Assembly: GCF_000152625.1 (NCBI RefSeq) | Contig: NZ_CH724156.1 | Span: 1,613,466-1,677,465, forward strand | Direction of reading: 5' to 3' | Source: Roseovarius nubinhibens ISM | Lineage (GTDB): Bacteria > Pseudomonadota > Alphaproteobacteria > Rhodobacterales > Rhodobacteraceae | DNA length: 64,000 bases | Part shown: positions 54,616 through 62,045 of the stretch, in pieces | Position numbering within the stretch: position 1 is the stretch's first letter | Layout: every line of letters begins with the position of its first letter | Notes under the pieces: generated by a model | What the model was told of the DNA's origin: nothing | Database searches by the model: none | The model's input: only the letters and a program-made list of their open reading frames with translations | Program-made: the position numbers and the translations under genes

Positions 54616-56412
54616 TCACCTCTCCAGCAGAGCCCGCACGACTGCATTCGTGGCCTCATTGCCTCTTTCAGCCGGACTTGCCATTTGCTGTGCGACCAGA
54701 GCCGCGATGACATTGTTTTCCAAATCGCTTGCAGCCTTCTTAGGCAATGGTTTCCCATTCCGGATAAGCTCTCCCAAGCCAGAAATAGCCTTTCTGGTGC
54801 TACGCTCACCGAGCATCTTCGCACCTTGGCCAATAACCGAAGGGGCCAGCAGAAGGGGGTTCCCGGTCGCGCCCACGCCAGCGGCAGCGCCTGCAAAGCC
54901 GCCCAGAGGCAGCCCGCCAGAAGTCGGAGCCAGACGCCCCAGTAGTCGCAAGGCGTTTTGAGTGGGTGTGCCATCCGCGATTTCTCGCATGGCTTTCAGT
55001 TCGCTCTCGCTGAATCCTCTGCGCAACTTTGGATTTTCCAGCACCCGTCGGACATTTTGGCGAATGGCATTAATTTCATTCCCGCCCGTCCCTGTTGTAG
55101 CCGCGCGCCTTAGACCCTTTGCGATTGCTCCCGTATCCTCGGCTTCGAAAAGCTGCGACTTGTGGACCCGATGCGCTTTCTCCCTTGCACCTTGCAAAGT
55201 CGAAACGACCTCATGTGCACGATTTGTTCCCGAAACATCACTCGGAGTGAGAGTATCTAGATGGTTGTCTATGGCATTCTTCATTTGAACACCGATTGCC
55301 CGCTCCCCCGCCTCGTTGGAGCCCGCAACATTCTTGCCCACCCACTGGCGCACCTGATCCACTTCCGCGATTGTTGGCGGTGCGCTTCGCAGATCCTTAC
55401 TCAAGGCGTCGGCAGCTATAGCGGCCCTGGGGTTGAGCTTGCGAGTGGCCGCTCTTTCACCAAGTGTTCCAGAAATTCTACCTGCTAGCGCATCCGCAGA
55501 TGCTGGCGATAAGGTCGCGCCCGAGTTCCTCACTTCCTCATATGCCGCGTCAGCCTCTGCTTTGAGCATTTCTACAGAGGGGGCCTTAGGAGACGGGCGA
55601 AGGGCGCGAGAGGCGGCTACCGGTGACAAACCACCTGCCAGAGAGGCAATAGTGTCAGCTGTAGCATTGCCCGGCGCGATTTCTTGGGAGGTTTGGCCTG
55701 CCACGCCGGAGCCAACCGCGCTTACAGTCTCCATCGCCCCCAGCGCCAATGGTGCCTTTGCATTGCGTAACATGGCCCCACCAGGAACCGACATAGCCCC
55801 CACTTCCTGCCCGATACGCCGACCATACCTCTGAGCGGTATTTTGTGGCTGAACGTTTGAGATGGTTGGAGCAAGAAGGTCTTCGAATGTACCGCTGCCC
55901 CCGAACGCGTCAGTTATCGGCGGGAGATCAGTCCCGAATAGAGAGTTTACCCCTCGGCTGCCGTAATTGATAACGCCCGTCATGATGTCGACAGGTGCGC
56001 CAAGAATACCCGCGATGCCCTCGTTAACGCCGCTCATGGATTGCTCAAGCATGCTGGTTTCTGGTTGCTCACCCACGCGTTTTTTCTTTGCCGCAGCAGC
56101 GAGAGCCAACATATCGAGCATTTCTTGAATGGATGGATCATCTTGTGAAGGTCGCGCTGTCTCCAAGCTTTTATCAGGGGCTGATGACCCTTGGATTAGA
56201 TCCAGCATCTGCTGAATCGAAAGATCATCGTCGGCGATTGGTGCCTCTTCCCACCATCGGTCAGGTACGCTGGAGCCCTCGGCTATCGGAGCTTCTTCCC
56301 ACCATCTGTCCCCTTCCACGGCCCTCTTTAGCGCACTGGCAGCATCTTCCTTGCTCGGCGCGTCGACCTCGTAGATGGCCCCATTCGGGCCTTGAACTTC
56401 ATAGATTGCCAT
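54616..56412 (-). CDS. Phage internal-virion/ejection-like protein with short repeats
   Basis: 598 aa. The N-terminal AIYEVQGPNGAIYEVDAPS is like the small domain at the start of many podovirus-type internal virion proteins. Two motifs are duplicated: DRWWEEAPIA (35-44 and 51-60), and D(L/P)SIQ(Q/E)MLD (63-71 and 92-100). The middle is Gly/Ala-rich with hydrophobic stretches (FAGAAAGVGATG, GIAGILGAPVDIM), as in proteins that enter or cross membranes. There are many coiled-coil segments. No peptidoglycan hydrolase domain is obvious. It is the only virion-like gene seen in the island, an unusual cargo for an element without capsid genes. Confidence 0.68.
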   Translation of the reverse strand: MAIYEVQGPNGAIYEVDAPSKEDAASALKRAVEGDRWWEEAPIAEGSSVPDRWWEEAPIADDDLSIQQMLDLIQGSSAPDKSLETARPSQDDPSIQEMLDMLALAAAAKKKRVGEQPETSMLEQSMSGVNEGIAGILGAPVDIMTGVINYGSRGVNSLFGTDLPPITDAFGGSGTFEDLLAPTISNVQPQNTAQRYGRRIGQEVGAMSVPGGAMLRNAKAPLALGAMETVSAVGSGVAGQTSQEIAPGNATADTIASLAGGLSPVAASRALRPSPKAPSVEMLKAEADAAYEEVRNSGATLSPASADALAGRISGTLGERAATRKLNPRAAIAADALSKDLRSAPPTIAEVDQVRQWVGKNVAGSNEAGERAIGVQMKNAIDNHLDTLTPSDVSGTNRAHEVVSTLQGAREKAHRVHKSQLFEAEDTGAIAKGLRRAATTGTGGNEINAIRQNVRRVLENPKLRRGFSESELKAMREIADGTPTQNALRLLGRLAPTSGGLPLGGFAGAAAGVGATGNPLLLAPSVIGQGAKMLGERSTRKAISGLGELIRNGKPLPKKAASDLENNVIAALVAQQMASPAERGNEATNAVVRALLER

Positions 56413-56758
56413 ACTGCTTTTCCTCGCTAGCCGCCGCTCCGGCCTTTTGTTTTAGCTTATCACATTCCGCTTCAAGCCCCAATGAAATAAGGGCGAAATA
56501 GCGTTCTTCGCGCCGCTGCCGTGCCGCTTTTTTTCGGCAGCTTTCTCGGCAAAAACGAGCATCAGCCCGCTTGTCAAAACTAAGCTCTCCGCCACACCAG
56601 CCACAGAACCAAGAGCCCTCAATCAAGCGCCGACCTATCGCTCTTACACGCCTGAGCCGGTTGCCCTTGTTTCCCGTCCAAAAGTACACTTGCATTTGAG
56701 CCGTGTATCCTTTGCCGTCTCGCTCAAGCCATATGGTGCCTGCCTCTGGTCCGGGCAT
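56399..56758 (-). CDS. Small zinc-ribbon protein
   Basis: 119 aa from the ATG at 56758. GSWFCGWCGGELSFDKRADARFCRESCRKK has a C-x2-C...C-x3-C zinc-ribbon followed by a basic coiled tail (KKAARQRREER). It overlaps the ejection-like gene by 14 nt. Upstream the frame is open, but that DNA holds the repeat-rich origin candidate, so the long form is rejected. Function is unknown; a DNA- or protein-binding role is likely. Confidence 0.7.
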   Translation of the reverse strand: MPGPEAGTIWLERDGKGYTAQMQVYFWTGNKGNRLRRVRAIGRRLIEGSWFCGWCGGELSFDKRADARFCRESCRKKAARQRREERYFALISLGLEAECDKLKQKAGAAASEEKQYGNL

Positions 56759-57138
56759 GCCGTTCTCCTTCTCTATTTCGCCACACACAGGTGGGTTAAT
56801 CGGTTGAGATTTCGTGCATTGGTGCGCGATGCTCCCCAAGCTCATCCTCCTGGAAAGAAGTACGCAGGGATTGATTTTGTCAGGCCCTAAAAGGCTGAAC
56901 GGCGAGCCGCGCCCACATCTCGGGTTCGCTGCGCAGTGATACCTAAGGCCAGACCGTGCGGCGTCAGTGAGGCCCAGAAGCATGCGAAAACCGCTGTTTT
57001 GCCCCACCACCTCAATGGAACCACTCAGCGCACCACCACCACCCGCCCCCCCTTTAGGGGGCGGGGTGGTGGAGCAGTGGTTTTGGGGGGTATTTGCTCC
57101 ACCCTGCTCCACTACAGATTTTAGGGTGGTGGAGCACA
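56759..57138. other. 380-nt non-coding region with iteron-like repeats: replication origin candidate
   Basis: Holds two identical 13-mers GGGTGGTGGAGCA (57064-57076 and 57124-57136, exactly 60 bp apart) and two inverted TGCTCCAC copies (57095-57104 and 57105-57114). It also holds a strong GC hairpin CCACCACCCGCCCCC / GGGGCGGGGTGGTGG (57032-57073). It lies directly after the RepA-like ATPase gene, with one 13-mer adjacent to its stop codon. The layout fits a RepA-type origin but is not proven. Confidence 0.6.
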
Positions 57139-58317
57139 TTATTGGGTCGCCCATTCACCCACCTCCAAGCAAGGGCGTGGGCGCCGGTTTCCATCATTAA
57201 CCTGACACTTCGCCAGAGCGCCGGATTGCAACCAAGCCTCGATCATCTTCTTGATCCGGCGCTTGTCTTTGGTGGGGTCCAATCCGAGCACCTCTGCCAC
57301 AATGACACCTGCCCACTCTATGCCCGCCTGGTCGGAGTAACGCGGCTGCTTCCCATCAATGGCGTTTTGAACCGCCAGCAGGTCTTTGCTGTCGAAGCCA
57401 TCAAAGGTGTCAGGCCAATCCCAAACCTCGGCAACGCCAACGCTCTCCCCGTTCGCCAGCTCGACAGAGACCATGCGCCGCCAAGTGCGCTTACCTACGG
57501 GGGCAAGGTTTGATTTGTCGCGTGTGACCGTGAAGTAGGTAGTGAGATCATCCGGGGCGATGCCCGCTTGCTCTTTCTCATCGGCAGTCATGCGGTTTAA
57601 GACGCGGCCTGACCTAGCAGCCGCCAACAGGGCTGAACCGCCCCTGCTGTCCTCTGTGCTGGCTTCTGTGCCATTCGTCTTGCGGGTATGGTGGACCAGC
57701 TCAATTGCACAGTTGCACTGATCCGCGAGCCGCGCCCATTCCTTGGCAATCAAGTCGATTGCCACGTTGTCATTCTCACCCGCCCGGTGAGAGGAGACGA
57801 AGGGGTCAACGATTAGGACGTCAATCTTTCGGTCATTGATTTCCCGCGCCAACTCGTCAATCTCGGGCTTCACAATCATGACGCCATCACGACTCTGAAC
57901 GGCAGTGCAAAGCTCGCGCTCGCGCCCGGTGTCAACAAACAGCCTGCCTTCAACCTCTTCGGGCCGCACCCCGTGGTGCTGCATCGCTGCTGTAATCCGA
58001 AGGTTCATCTCATCGCGCGGGTCTTCGAGATTGTAGAGCCAGACATTCAGGCCTTTAGCCATCCATTCGCCGAGCAACTCGCGTTCAGAAACCATTGCCA
58101 AGCCCTCAACGATTGTCAGGGAGGACTTGCCAACCCCTCCGGGGGCAACAGTCACCGCGACCTGATTTCGCAGAAGGTGCCGCCCGTAAATCCACGGGCG
58201 ACGCGGCAAGCTGCTTGGGTCTTTCCAGATGAAGGGTGTTGGCAAGCGCGCACTGTGCACCGGGTGTTCTGCCCGGTGCTCAGCGAGTTGCGCAGCCATG
58301 TCTGAGAAATCACGCAT
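57139..58317 (-). CDS. RepA-like (AAA_25) hexameric helicase-type ATPase
   Basis: 392 aa. Walker A is VAPGGVGKSSLTI (near 60-66) and Walker B is IDVLIVDPFVSSHRAG, with downstream AIELVHHTRKTNGTEASTEDSRGGSALLAAAR (sensor region). The family includes the RSF1010 RepA-type helicases and satellite replication ATPases. The C-terminal ~100 residues look like a winged-helix/DNA-binding part. The ATG at 58317 overlaps the preceding stop (TGATG). It sits next to iteron-like repeats, which supports autonomous replication of the excised element. Confidence 0.85.
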   Translation of the reverse strand: MRDFSDMAAQLAEHRAEHPVHSARLPTPFIWKDPSSLPRRPWIYGRHLLRNQVAVTVAPGGVGKSSLTIVEGLAMVSERELLGEWMAKGLNVWLYNLEDPRDEMNLRITAAMQHHGVRPEEVEGRLFVDTGRERELCTAVQSRDGVMIVKPEIDELAREINDRKIDVLIVDPFVSSHRAGENDNVAIDLIAKEWARLADQCNCAIELVHHTRKTNGTEASTEDSRGGSALLAAARSGRVLNRMTADEKEQAGIAPDDLTTYFTVTRDKSNLAPVGKRTWRRMVSVELANGESVGVAEVWDWPDTFDGFDSKDLLAVQNAIDGKQPRYSDQAGIEWAGVIVAEVLGLDPTKDKRRIKKMIEAWLQSGALAKCQVNDGNRRPRPCLEVGEWATQ

Positions 58318-58748
58318 CAAGCCGCCTGCCTCCCTTGAACAAAGTTCAGGAAGGCCGCTTGGCGCTGCGGCGGCATCGCGGCGAAGCTTGCGAAGCAGTA
58401 CGCCTCATGCTCCTCAGGTTCGGCCAGATCAGCCCAGAAGGCTGCCTCATCCATGCTCGAAACCAGAGGGGCAATAGGCTGGCCCGCCCCACTCCAACCC
58501 AGCGCCGCGCTTGCAACAACACGTCCATCTTCTGGGGAAAGCGCCTTTAGGGTGACATAGGCCAATGCCGCTCGCTCAGGCGCGCTCAGACGAGACCGCA
58601 GGACTGCCGCGAGTCCCAGCCATGCATCTGTGTCGTTAAGAAGGAGGCAGTACCCCAGAGACCGGGATACGCGCTTGATGCGGTGAGGCATGTGCGCGGC
58701 CAAGGCCGTGCCTCGAGTGGAAGGGCTAGAGACGCTCGCAGCAGCCAT
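58317..58748 (-). CDS. Hypothetical protein upstream of the RepA-like ATPase
   Basis: 143 aa. The start AAASVSSPSTRGTALAAH is followed by a helical domain (GYCLLLNDTDAWLGLAAVLR, then PERAALAYVTLKALSPEDGR, then EHEAYCFASFAAMPPQRQAAFL). Not recognised by name, though such proteins are frequent next to RepA-like ATPases in Rhodobacteraceae islands. Coupled to both neighbours by TGATG overlaps. Confidence 0.7.
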   Translation of the reverse strand: MAAASVSSPSTRGTALAAHMPHRIKRVSRSLGYCLLLNDTDAWLGLAAVLRSRLSAPERAALAYVTLKALSPEDGRVVASAALGWSGAGQPIAPLVSSMDEAAFWADLAEPEEHEAYCFASFAAMPPQRQAAFLNFVQGRQAA

Positions 58749-58855
58749 CACGAACCCTCCCCATAGTGCAGGCCAGCAACAAGCCGGGCCTGGGCTGCGG
58801 TGAGGCCGTAGAGGCGCTGCAGATAAGCAATCTGGAGTTTGAGGGTACCGATCAT
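58748..58855 (-). CDS. 35-aa helical peptide, tightly coupled
   Basis: IGTLKLQIAYLQRLYGLTAA and a short Gly-rich end. The start overlaps the previous stop as ATGA (58852-58855) and the stop overlaps the next start as TGATG (58746-58750). The double overlap strongly suggests it is translated. A helix-turn-helix-like leucine-rich peptide could be a regulator or an assembly factor; no homologue is named. Confidence 0.6.
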   Translation of the reverse strand: MIGTLKLQIAYLQRLYGLTAAQARLVAGLHYGEGS

Positions 58856-59205
58856 TTGACACCCCCGAAGATCCGACGAACTTTCCCCGCGAGGAAATAA
58901 ACGCCGAACCTGGCGCGGTCGGTTGCGGTGTCGTTGTCGTACATCTCCTTCGTGATCGGCACCCCGTAATCGTGACGCAGAATGCACACACGGTCGGAAA
59001 TGCGCACCGGGCTGGCACAGTAGAGGGGCTGCTTGATTAGGGCGTCCAGAATGATCCTATTGCCCTTGGTAAGCGTAATGGTCTTAGCTTTGCCATCCTC
59101 GCCAATTATCTCATATCGCGCTGGGGCCGTGCCGGTGGGCATGTCGCTCCAACGTTCGACGCGAAGCGCGTTGGCGGGTGGTTTGTCTGTGGGCTTACTG
59201 CTCAT
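58852..59205 (-). CDS. Winged-helix-like hypothetical protein
   Basis: 117 aa. ILDALIKQPLYCASPVRISDRVCILRHDYGVPI resembles winged-helix domains seen in island regulators. The N terminus is flexible and polar. It starts the coupled small-gene run that leads into the RepA-like ATPase, so it may regulate or assist replication. Confidence 0.65.
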   Translation of the reverse strand: MSSKPTDKPPANALRVERWSDMPTGTAPARYEIIGEDGKAKTITLTKGNRIILDALIKQPLYCASPVRISDRVCILRHDYGVPITKEMYDNDTATDRARFGVYFLAGKVRRIFGGVK

Positions 59206-59313
59206 GAACCGCGTTCCTTTCTGGATTGAAAGGCCGGGGCATTTGGGCTATTCTTCGAGTGTCGTCTTTCAGAATACCGCCTCTGCCCGTGCCTTGCGGG
59301 TGGGGGTTTTCTT

Positions 59314-59490
59314 TTAGGCGGCCTGCGACTGGCCAATGAGCGCGTCATCAACCTGGCTTTCGATCCAGTACGGACGACCGCCCAAGCGGATCGGTTCAGG
59401 AATGCGGCCAGCTTCTACGTCTCGATACAGGGAACTCCGAGAGCGCCCGCCGAGCTTCTGAGAGAGCTGATTGAGGTTCAGGTAGGTCAT
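59314..59490 (-). CDS. AlpA-like DNA-binding protein / excisionase (first copy)
   Basis: 58 aa from the ATG at 59490 (an in-frame ATG seven codons upstream is an alternative). TYLNLNQLSQKLGGRSRSSLY and GGRPYWIESQVDDAL follow the AlpA/MerR-like winged-helix pattern used by excisionases and activators of satellite and P4-like elements. It sits behind a hairpin that covers its ribosome-binding site. Confidence 0.75.
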   Translation of the reverse strand: MTYLNLNQLSQKLGGRSRSSLYRDVEAGRIPEPIRLGGRPYWIESQVDDALIGQSQAA

Positions 59491-59520
59491 TGCTTCACCT
59501 TTCTGTTGCATGGTGAAGCA
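59491..59520 (-). promoter_or_regulatory. Inverted repeat covering the ribosome-binding site of the first AlpA-like gene
   Basis: TGCTTCACC (59491-59499) and GGTGAAGCA (59512-59520) are perfect 9-bp inverted arms around 12 nt. On the mRNA the arm next to the start contains AAGGTGAAGC, the likely Shine-Dalgarno, so pairing would hide it. The same palindrome could also be a protein operator. Confidence 0.6.
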
Positions 59521-59570
59521 AGATTTAGAGATTACTGGGTGTCGCGCTTGTGGGGGATAATTTTTTATCT

Positions 59571-60242
59571 CTACACGGCCTTGGGAGGTTTGGTCCAAGT
59601 CGCGGCAATGTCGGGGCGTGACATCTTTATTCTCGTCGCTTCGCCAATCAAATACTGAGTCTCCTCACGCAGGCGGACGTCAGCCGGTTTCTTTGAGTGA
59701 AGCAGGTGTCTGATTGCCCCGTCGCTCAAGTGATACCCATTGAGCGCTAAGCCCTCGACCACAGCGTCACACGCGCTGTTTTTAATGCGTGTGGCGTCGC
59801 CACTTGAAAGGCGCAAATCAAATTCGTTGGCAACCTTCCAAGTAATACAAATCAAAAACTGATTTCTAAACCAAGTTTCCTTTCGCCGCTGTGCTGGCGG
59901 ATCCTTCAAGAGGCCGCTCATAAATAAGTAAGAGAAAACACGTAATGGTTCCGGGAGTTCCCGGCCCTCGAACAGGAAGCACGCTGATATTTCCCGGCAC
60001 AGTTGTCGCGCCCCAAGAGAGGTTTCATTCATGGACCAAAGCTTGGCCGCTGCCTCGTCGGAGACTTCAAACGTCCAACCGCCTGCCTGAGTAGGCTTAA
60101 AGTGAATATCTAGCGAAAGCTGAAGCAGTACTCGGTCGGGAGGATACTTTTCGCTCAGAAAGCCCTTCTCCGTGAACATAAAACGGGACGCTTTTTGCAC
60201 CCACTCGACAGCCCGCGCGAAATTTTCCTGCCTTTCACTCAA
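59571..60242 (-). CDS. Hypothetical island protein, about 223 aa
   Basis: From the TTG at 60242: SERQENFARAVEWVQKASRF, then WTFEVSDEAAAKLWSMNETS, then RKETWFRNQFLICITWKVAN. Helical, with a basic C terminus (PDIAATWTKPPKAV). The frame is open further upstream to 60338 but that part overlaps the second AlpA-like gene. Start uncertain, no domain recognised. It lies between the two AlpA-like genes. Confidence 0.6.
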   Translation of the reverse strand: MSERQENFARAVEWVQKASRFMFTEKGFLSEKYPPDRVLLQLSLDIHFKPTQAGGWTFEVSDEAAAKLWSMNETSLGARQLCREISACFLFEGRELPEPLRVFSYLFMSGLLKDPPAQRRKETWFRNQFLICITWKVANEFDLRLSSGDATRIKNSACDAVVEGLALNGYHLSDGAIRHLLHSKKPADVRLREETQYLIGEATRIKMSRPDIAATWTKPPKAV

Positions 60243-60243
60243 C

Positions 60244-60414
60244 TCACCGGCCCTCCACCCATTCGCTGATCGCACTCTCCCGCCAGCCGATGGCACGAAG
60301 CCCAAGCTTCTGAGGGGGCGGGAAATCCCCTCGGCCAATCATGCGATAGATAGTTGAGCGGCTCAAACCGATGATCTCCTGAACCTCACGGCAACGTAGT
60401 ATTTTTTCAGTCAT
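60244..60414 (-). CDS. AlpA-like DNA-binding protein (second copy)
   Basis: 56 aa from the ATG at 60414. TEKILRCREVQEIIGLSRST and IYRMIGRGDFPPPQKLGLRA have the AlpA recognition-helix pattern, and the C terminus GWRESAISEWVEGR is the usual AlpA ending. It lies just downstream of the integrase gene on the same strand. Two AlpA proteins in one small element may split excision from replication or gene control. Confidence 0.78.
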   Translation of the reverse strand: MTEKILRCREVQEIIGLSRSTIYRMIGRGDFPPPQKLGLRAIGWRESAISEWVEGR

Positions 60415-60422
60415 TGAATGTC

Positions 60423-60443
60423 CTTGTCCAAATGTTTGACAAG
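60423..60443. promoter_or_regulatory. Inverted repeat upstream of the second AlpA-like gene
   Basis: CTTGTCCAAATGTTTGACAAG: CTTGTC...GACAAG arms with near-symmetric AAA/TTT inside. It lies 9 nt before the AlpA start codon and after the integrase stop, so it could be its operator. Confidence 0.45.
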
Positions 60444-60485
60444 AACTTACTGACGGAGGGTTTCGGAAAAATTTATGGCGCGAGA

Positions 60486-61673
60486 TCATGCGATGGCCAC
60501 CACTTTCCCGGCGCTGTTTCCGGTGACAAAGTCAGCCCATTTCGCCATCAGGGGACGGCGCAGGTCGAGGAGGTCAGTCCGTTTGTATGCGCGGGAAACC
60601 TTGTTGCCAGTTGCATGAGCAAGCGCTGTTTCCGCCAAATCCTCGGAGAAGGTCGTTGCTTCTGCACACCATGTCCTAAAGCTCGACCGGAAACCATGTG
60701 GCCGTGCCTCCAGGCCTCGGCGTTCCATTAGGGTGCTCATGGTCGCATCAGAGATCACACCCTTCCTCGCTCCTGGGAAAAGAATGCCATCACGTGATAG
60801 CGGCTTCGCTTGTTTGATCACGTTCAATGCCTCCTCGGAAAGAGGGACGCGAAACTCCTGCTCTTGGCTCTTCTTTGCTTTCATTAGCTCGGCAGGCACA
60901 GTCCAGATATCTCCGGAAATCTGATCCAAGTGACAGAAGCGAATGGGTTTGGACCGAAGTCCGGTCAGGATCAAAAAGCGAAGGGCCAGATGTGTGACCG
61001 TGGCTTCAGACAAGCTTTGATAGAACGCAGGTACTTCTTGCCATGGAAGAGCCGGGATGGATTTCGGCTTATGTCGAGACTTGCCTAAGAGCGCTTTGGC
61101 CTTTTGAGTGGCCTGCATATCCACATCGAGCCCCATGGCAGCGGCATGCTGAAAAACGATGTTCAAGCGGTGCAAAGCTTTCCCGGCAGTTACTCCCTTG
61201 GTGTGCCAGATTTCTGCTAGAGTGTTTTTGATGTCTCTCTGGTCGATGTCCTCGATGGGCACTTTCCCGAGCTTGGGCAGGACGTGCAGTTCAAGGGGCG
61301 AAAACCACCGACCAGCTTTGCCATCTTCCCGGAGTTCCGGTTTGCGAGCTTCAAAGGCTTCTTTCGCCACGGCAGCCAGCGTGTGATCATCGCGCGCAGC
61401 CTTCCGCCGCTCTCGCTCACGTTCTTTGATAGGGTCTTTGCCATCCCGGACAACAGCCCGCCAACGCTCAGCCGCCTCCCTCGCTTCCTTCAAGCTGACA
61501 GATTGGCAGTTGCCCAACCCCATCTCTCTACGGCGGCCATGGATGGTGACGCGCAGAACCCATTGTGCGCCTCCGTCCTTGCGCTTGATCAGCCAGAGAC
61601 CGCCACCATCGCAGTAGCTCCCCGGCGGGGCGTTTTTCACCTTCGCGGCAGACAGCCTATTCAGAGCGCCCAA
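60486..61673 (-). CDS. int: P4-type tyrosine recombinase integrase
   Basis: 395 aa with TTG start. The N-terminal domain (about 1-90, NRLSAAKVKNAPPGSYCDGGGLWLIK) is the arm-site-binding domain of P4 integrases. A core-binding domain spans about 95-200. Catalytic residues are Arg240 in ILTGLRSKPI, His326/Arg329 in PHGFRSSFR, His353 in LAHATGNKVS and Tyr363 in RAYKR. All are present, so it should be active. Placement at the attR side next to a tRNA att duplicate fits the family. Confidence 0.93.
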   Translation of the reverse strand: MGALNRLSAAKVKNAPPGSYCDGGGLWLIKRKDGGAQWVLRVTIHGRRREMGLGNCQSVSLKEAREAAERWRAVVRDGKDPIKERERERRKAARDDHTLAAVAKEAFEARKPELREDGKAGRWFSPLELHVLPKLGKVPIEDIDQRDIKNTLAEIWHTKGVTAGKALHRLNIVFQHAAAMGLDVDMQATQKAKALLGKSRHKPKSIPALPWQEVPAFYQSLSEATVTHLALRFLILTGLRSKPIRFCHLDQISGDIWTVPAELMKAKKSQEQEFRVPLSEEALNVIKQAKPLSRDGILFPGARKGVISDATMSTLMERRGLEARPHGFRSSFRTWCAEATTFSEDLAETALAHATGNKVSRAYKRTDLLDLRRPLMAKWADFVTGNSAGKVVAIA

Positions 61674-61689
61674 ATCTTATCCCCCTCTC

Positions 61690-61699
61690 AATCCACCCC
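61690..61699 (+). promoter_or_regulatory. Right-end arm-site candidate AATCCACCCC
   Basis: Identical over ten bases to the copy at 48809-48818. Only one copy was seen near the right end, compared with three near the left. Confidence 0.5.
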
Positions 61700-61816
61700 T
61701 ATATATAGTATATTACGGGATAGGATGAAACACTGTGAGACAATGGATTTGTTGTTTTTCAGACACCTATCGGATTTTGGAAACAGCCTGATACGCATTG
61801 ATACAACAATTGGATG

Positions 61817-61837
61817 CCCTCTTGAGGCACCACTTTC
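61817..61837 (+). repeat. attR (21-bp copy of the tRNA-Thr 3' end)
   Basis: Identical to 48738-48758. It marks the right junction of the island. It is a 3' tRNA fragment only, with no D or anticodon arm. Confidence 0.93.
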
Positions 61838-62045
61838 TCAGTCCAGCCCTCCGCCCTAACGTCGGCTTTTGACAACAGTCGAGAGCAGAAGACCCCGCGC
61901 GAGATCCCCTATCTGCCCATTTCTCCACATGGTGAGCGAAAGGGGTTCGAGGGCGCACCGCATGCCTTGGACCCGACATTGCCTCGCGCCGAGACTGGAT
62001 TTTTCCGCCCGCGCGGCCTAGTCATTCTGGCAATGTTCTTTCCAG

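Larger units (their letters stand above)
48738..61837. mobile_element. 13.1-kb integrative island in tRNA-Thr(CGT)
   Basis: Bounded by 21-bp direct repeats at the tRNA-Thr 3' end and 61817-61837. The DNA between has visibly lower GC than both flanks. Cargo from left to right: a two-gene membrane module, unknown proteins, a Cro/CI-type repressor, a secreted nuclease, a small membrane protein, a phage-ejection-like protein, a zinc-ribbon protein, an iteron-like region, a RepA-like ATPase, small replication/regulatory proteins, two AlpA-like proteins and a P4-type integrase at the right end. No terminase, portal, capsid or conjugation genes are visible. It resembles a phage satellite or a replicating genomic island. 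Excision would yield a circle of about 13.08 kb. Confidence 0.92.
61674..62045. other. 372-nt gap holding attR
   Basis: Between the integrase start and the next backbone gene. It holds the integrase promoter region with an AT-rich palindrome-like TATATATAGTATATTA, one arm-site candidate (61690-61699), and attR at 61817-61837. After attR the GC rises to backbone level; the last 208 nt hold the FadR-type gene's leader. Confidence 0.7.

Noticed and set aside
54612..54974. Upstream extension of the 97-aa gene in its own frame
   Set aside because: It overlaps the coding sequence of the 598-aa protein on the same strand in another frame; the ATG at 54611 starts 4 nt after that stop.
56759..57154. 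Long form of the zinc-ribbon protein
   Set aside because: The extra part crosses the repeat-rich non-coding region and is low complexity (Gly/Pro runs from the GC hairpin).
61817..61837. Second tRNA-Thr gene at the right island end
   Set aside because: Only the 3' terminal 16 bases of the tRNA plus 5 flanking bases are present; there is no D or anticodon arm. It is attR.
48738..61837. Complete prophage or ICE
   Set aside because: No terminase, portal, major capsid, tail, lysis, relaxase or type IV secretion genes are visible; only one virion-like gene is present.
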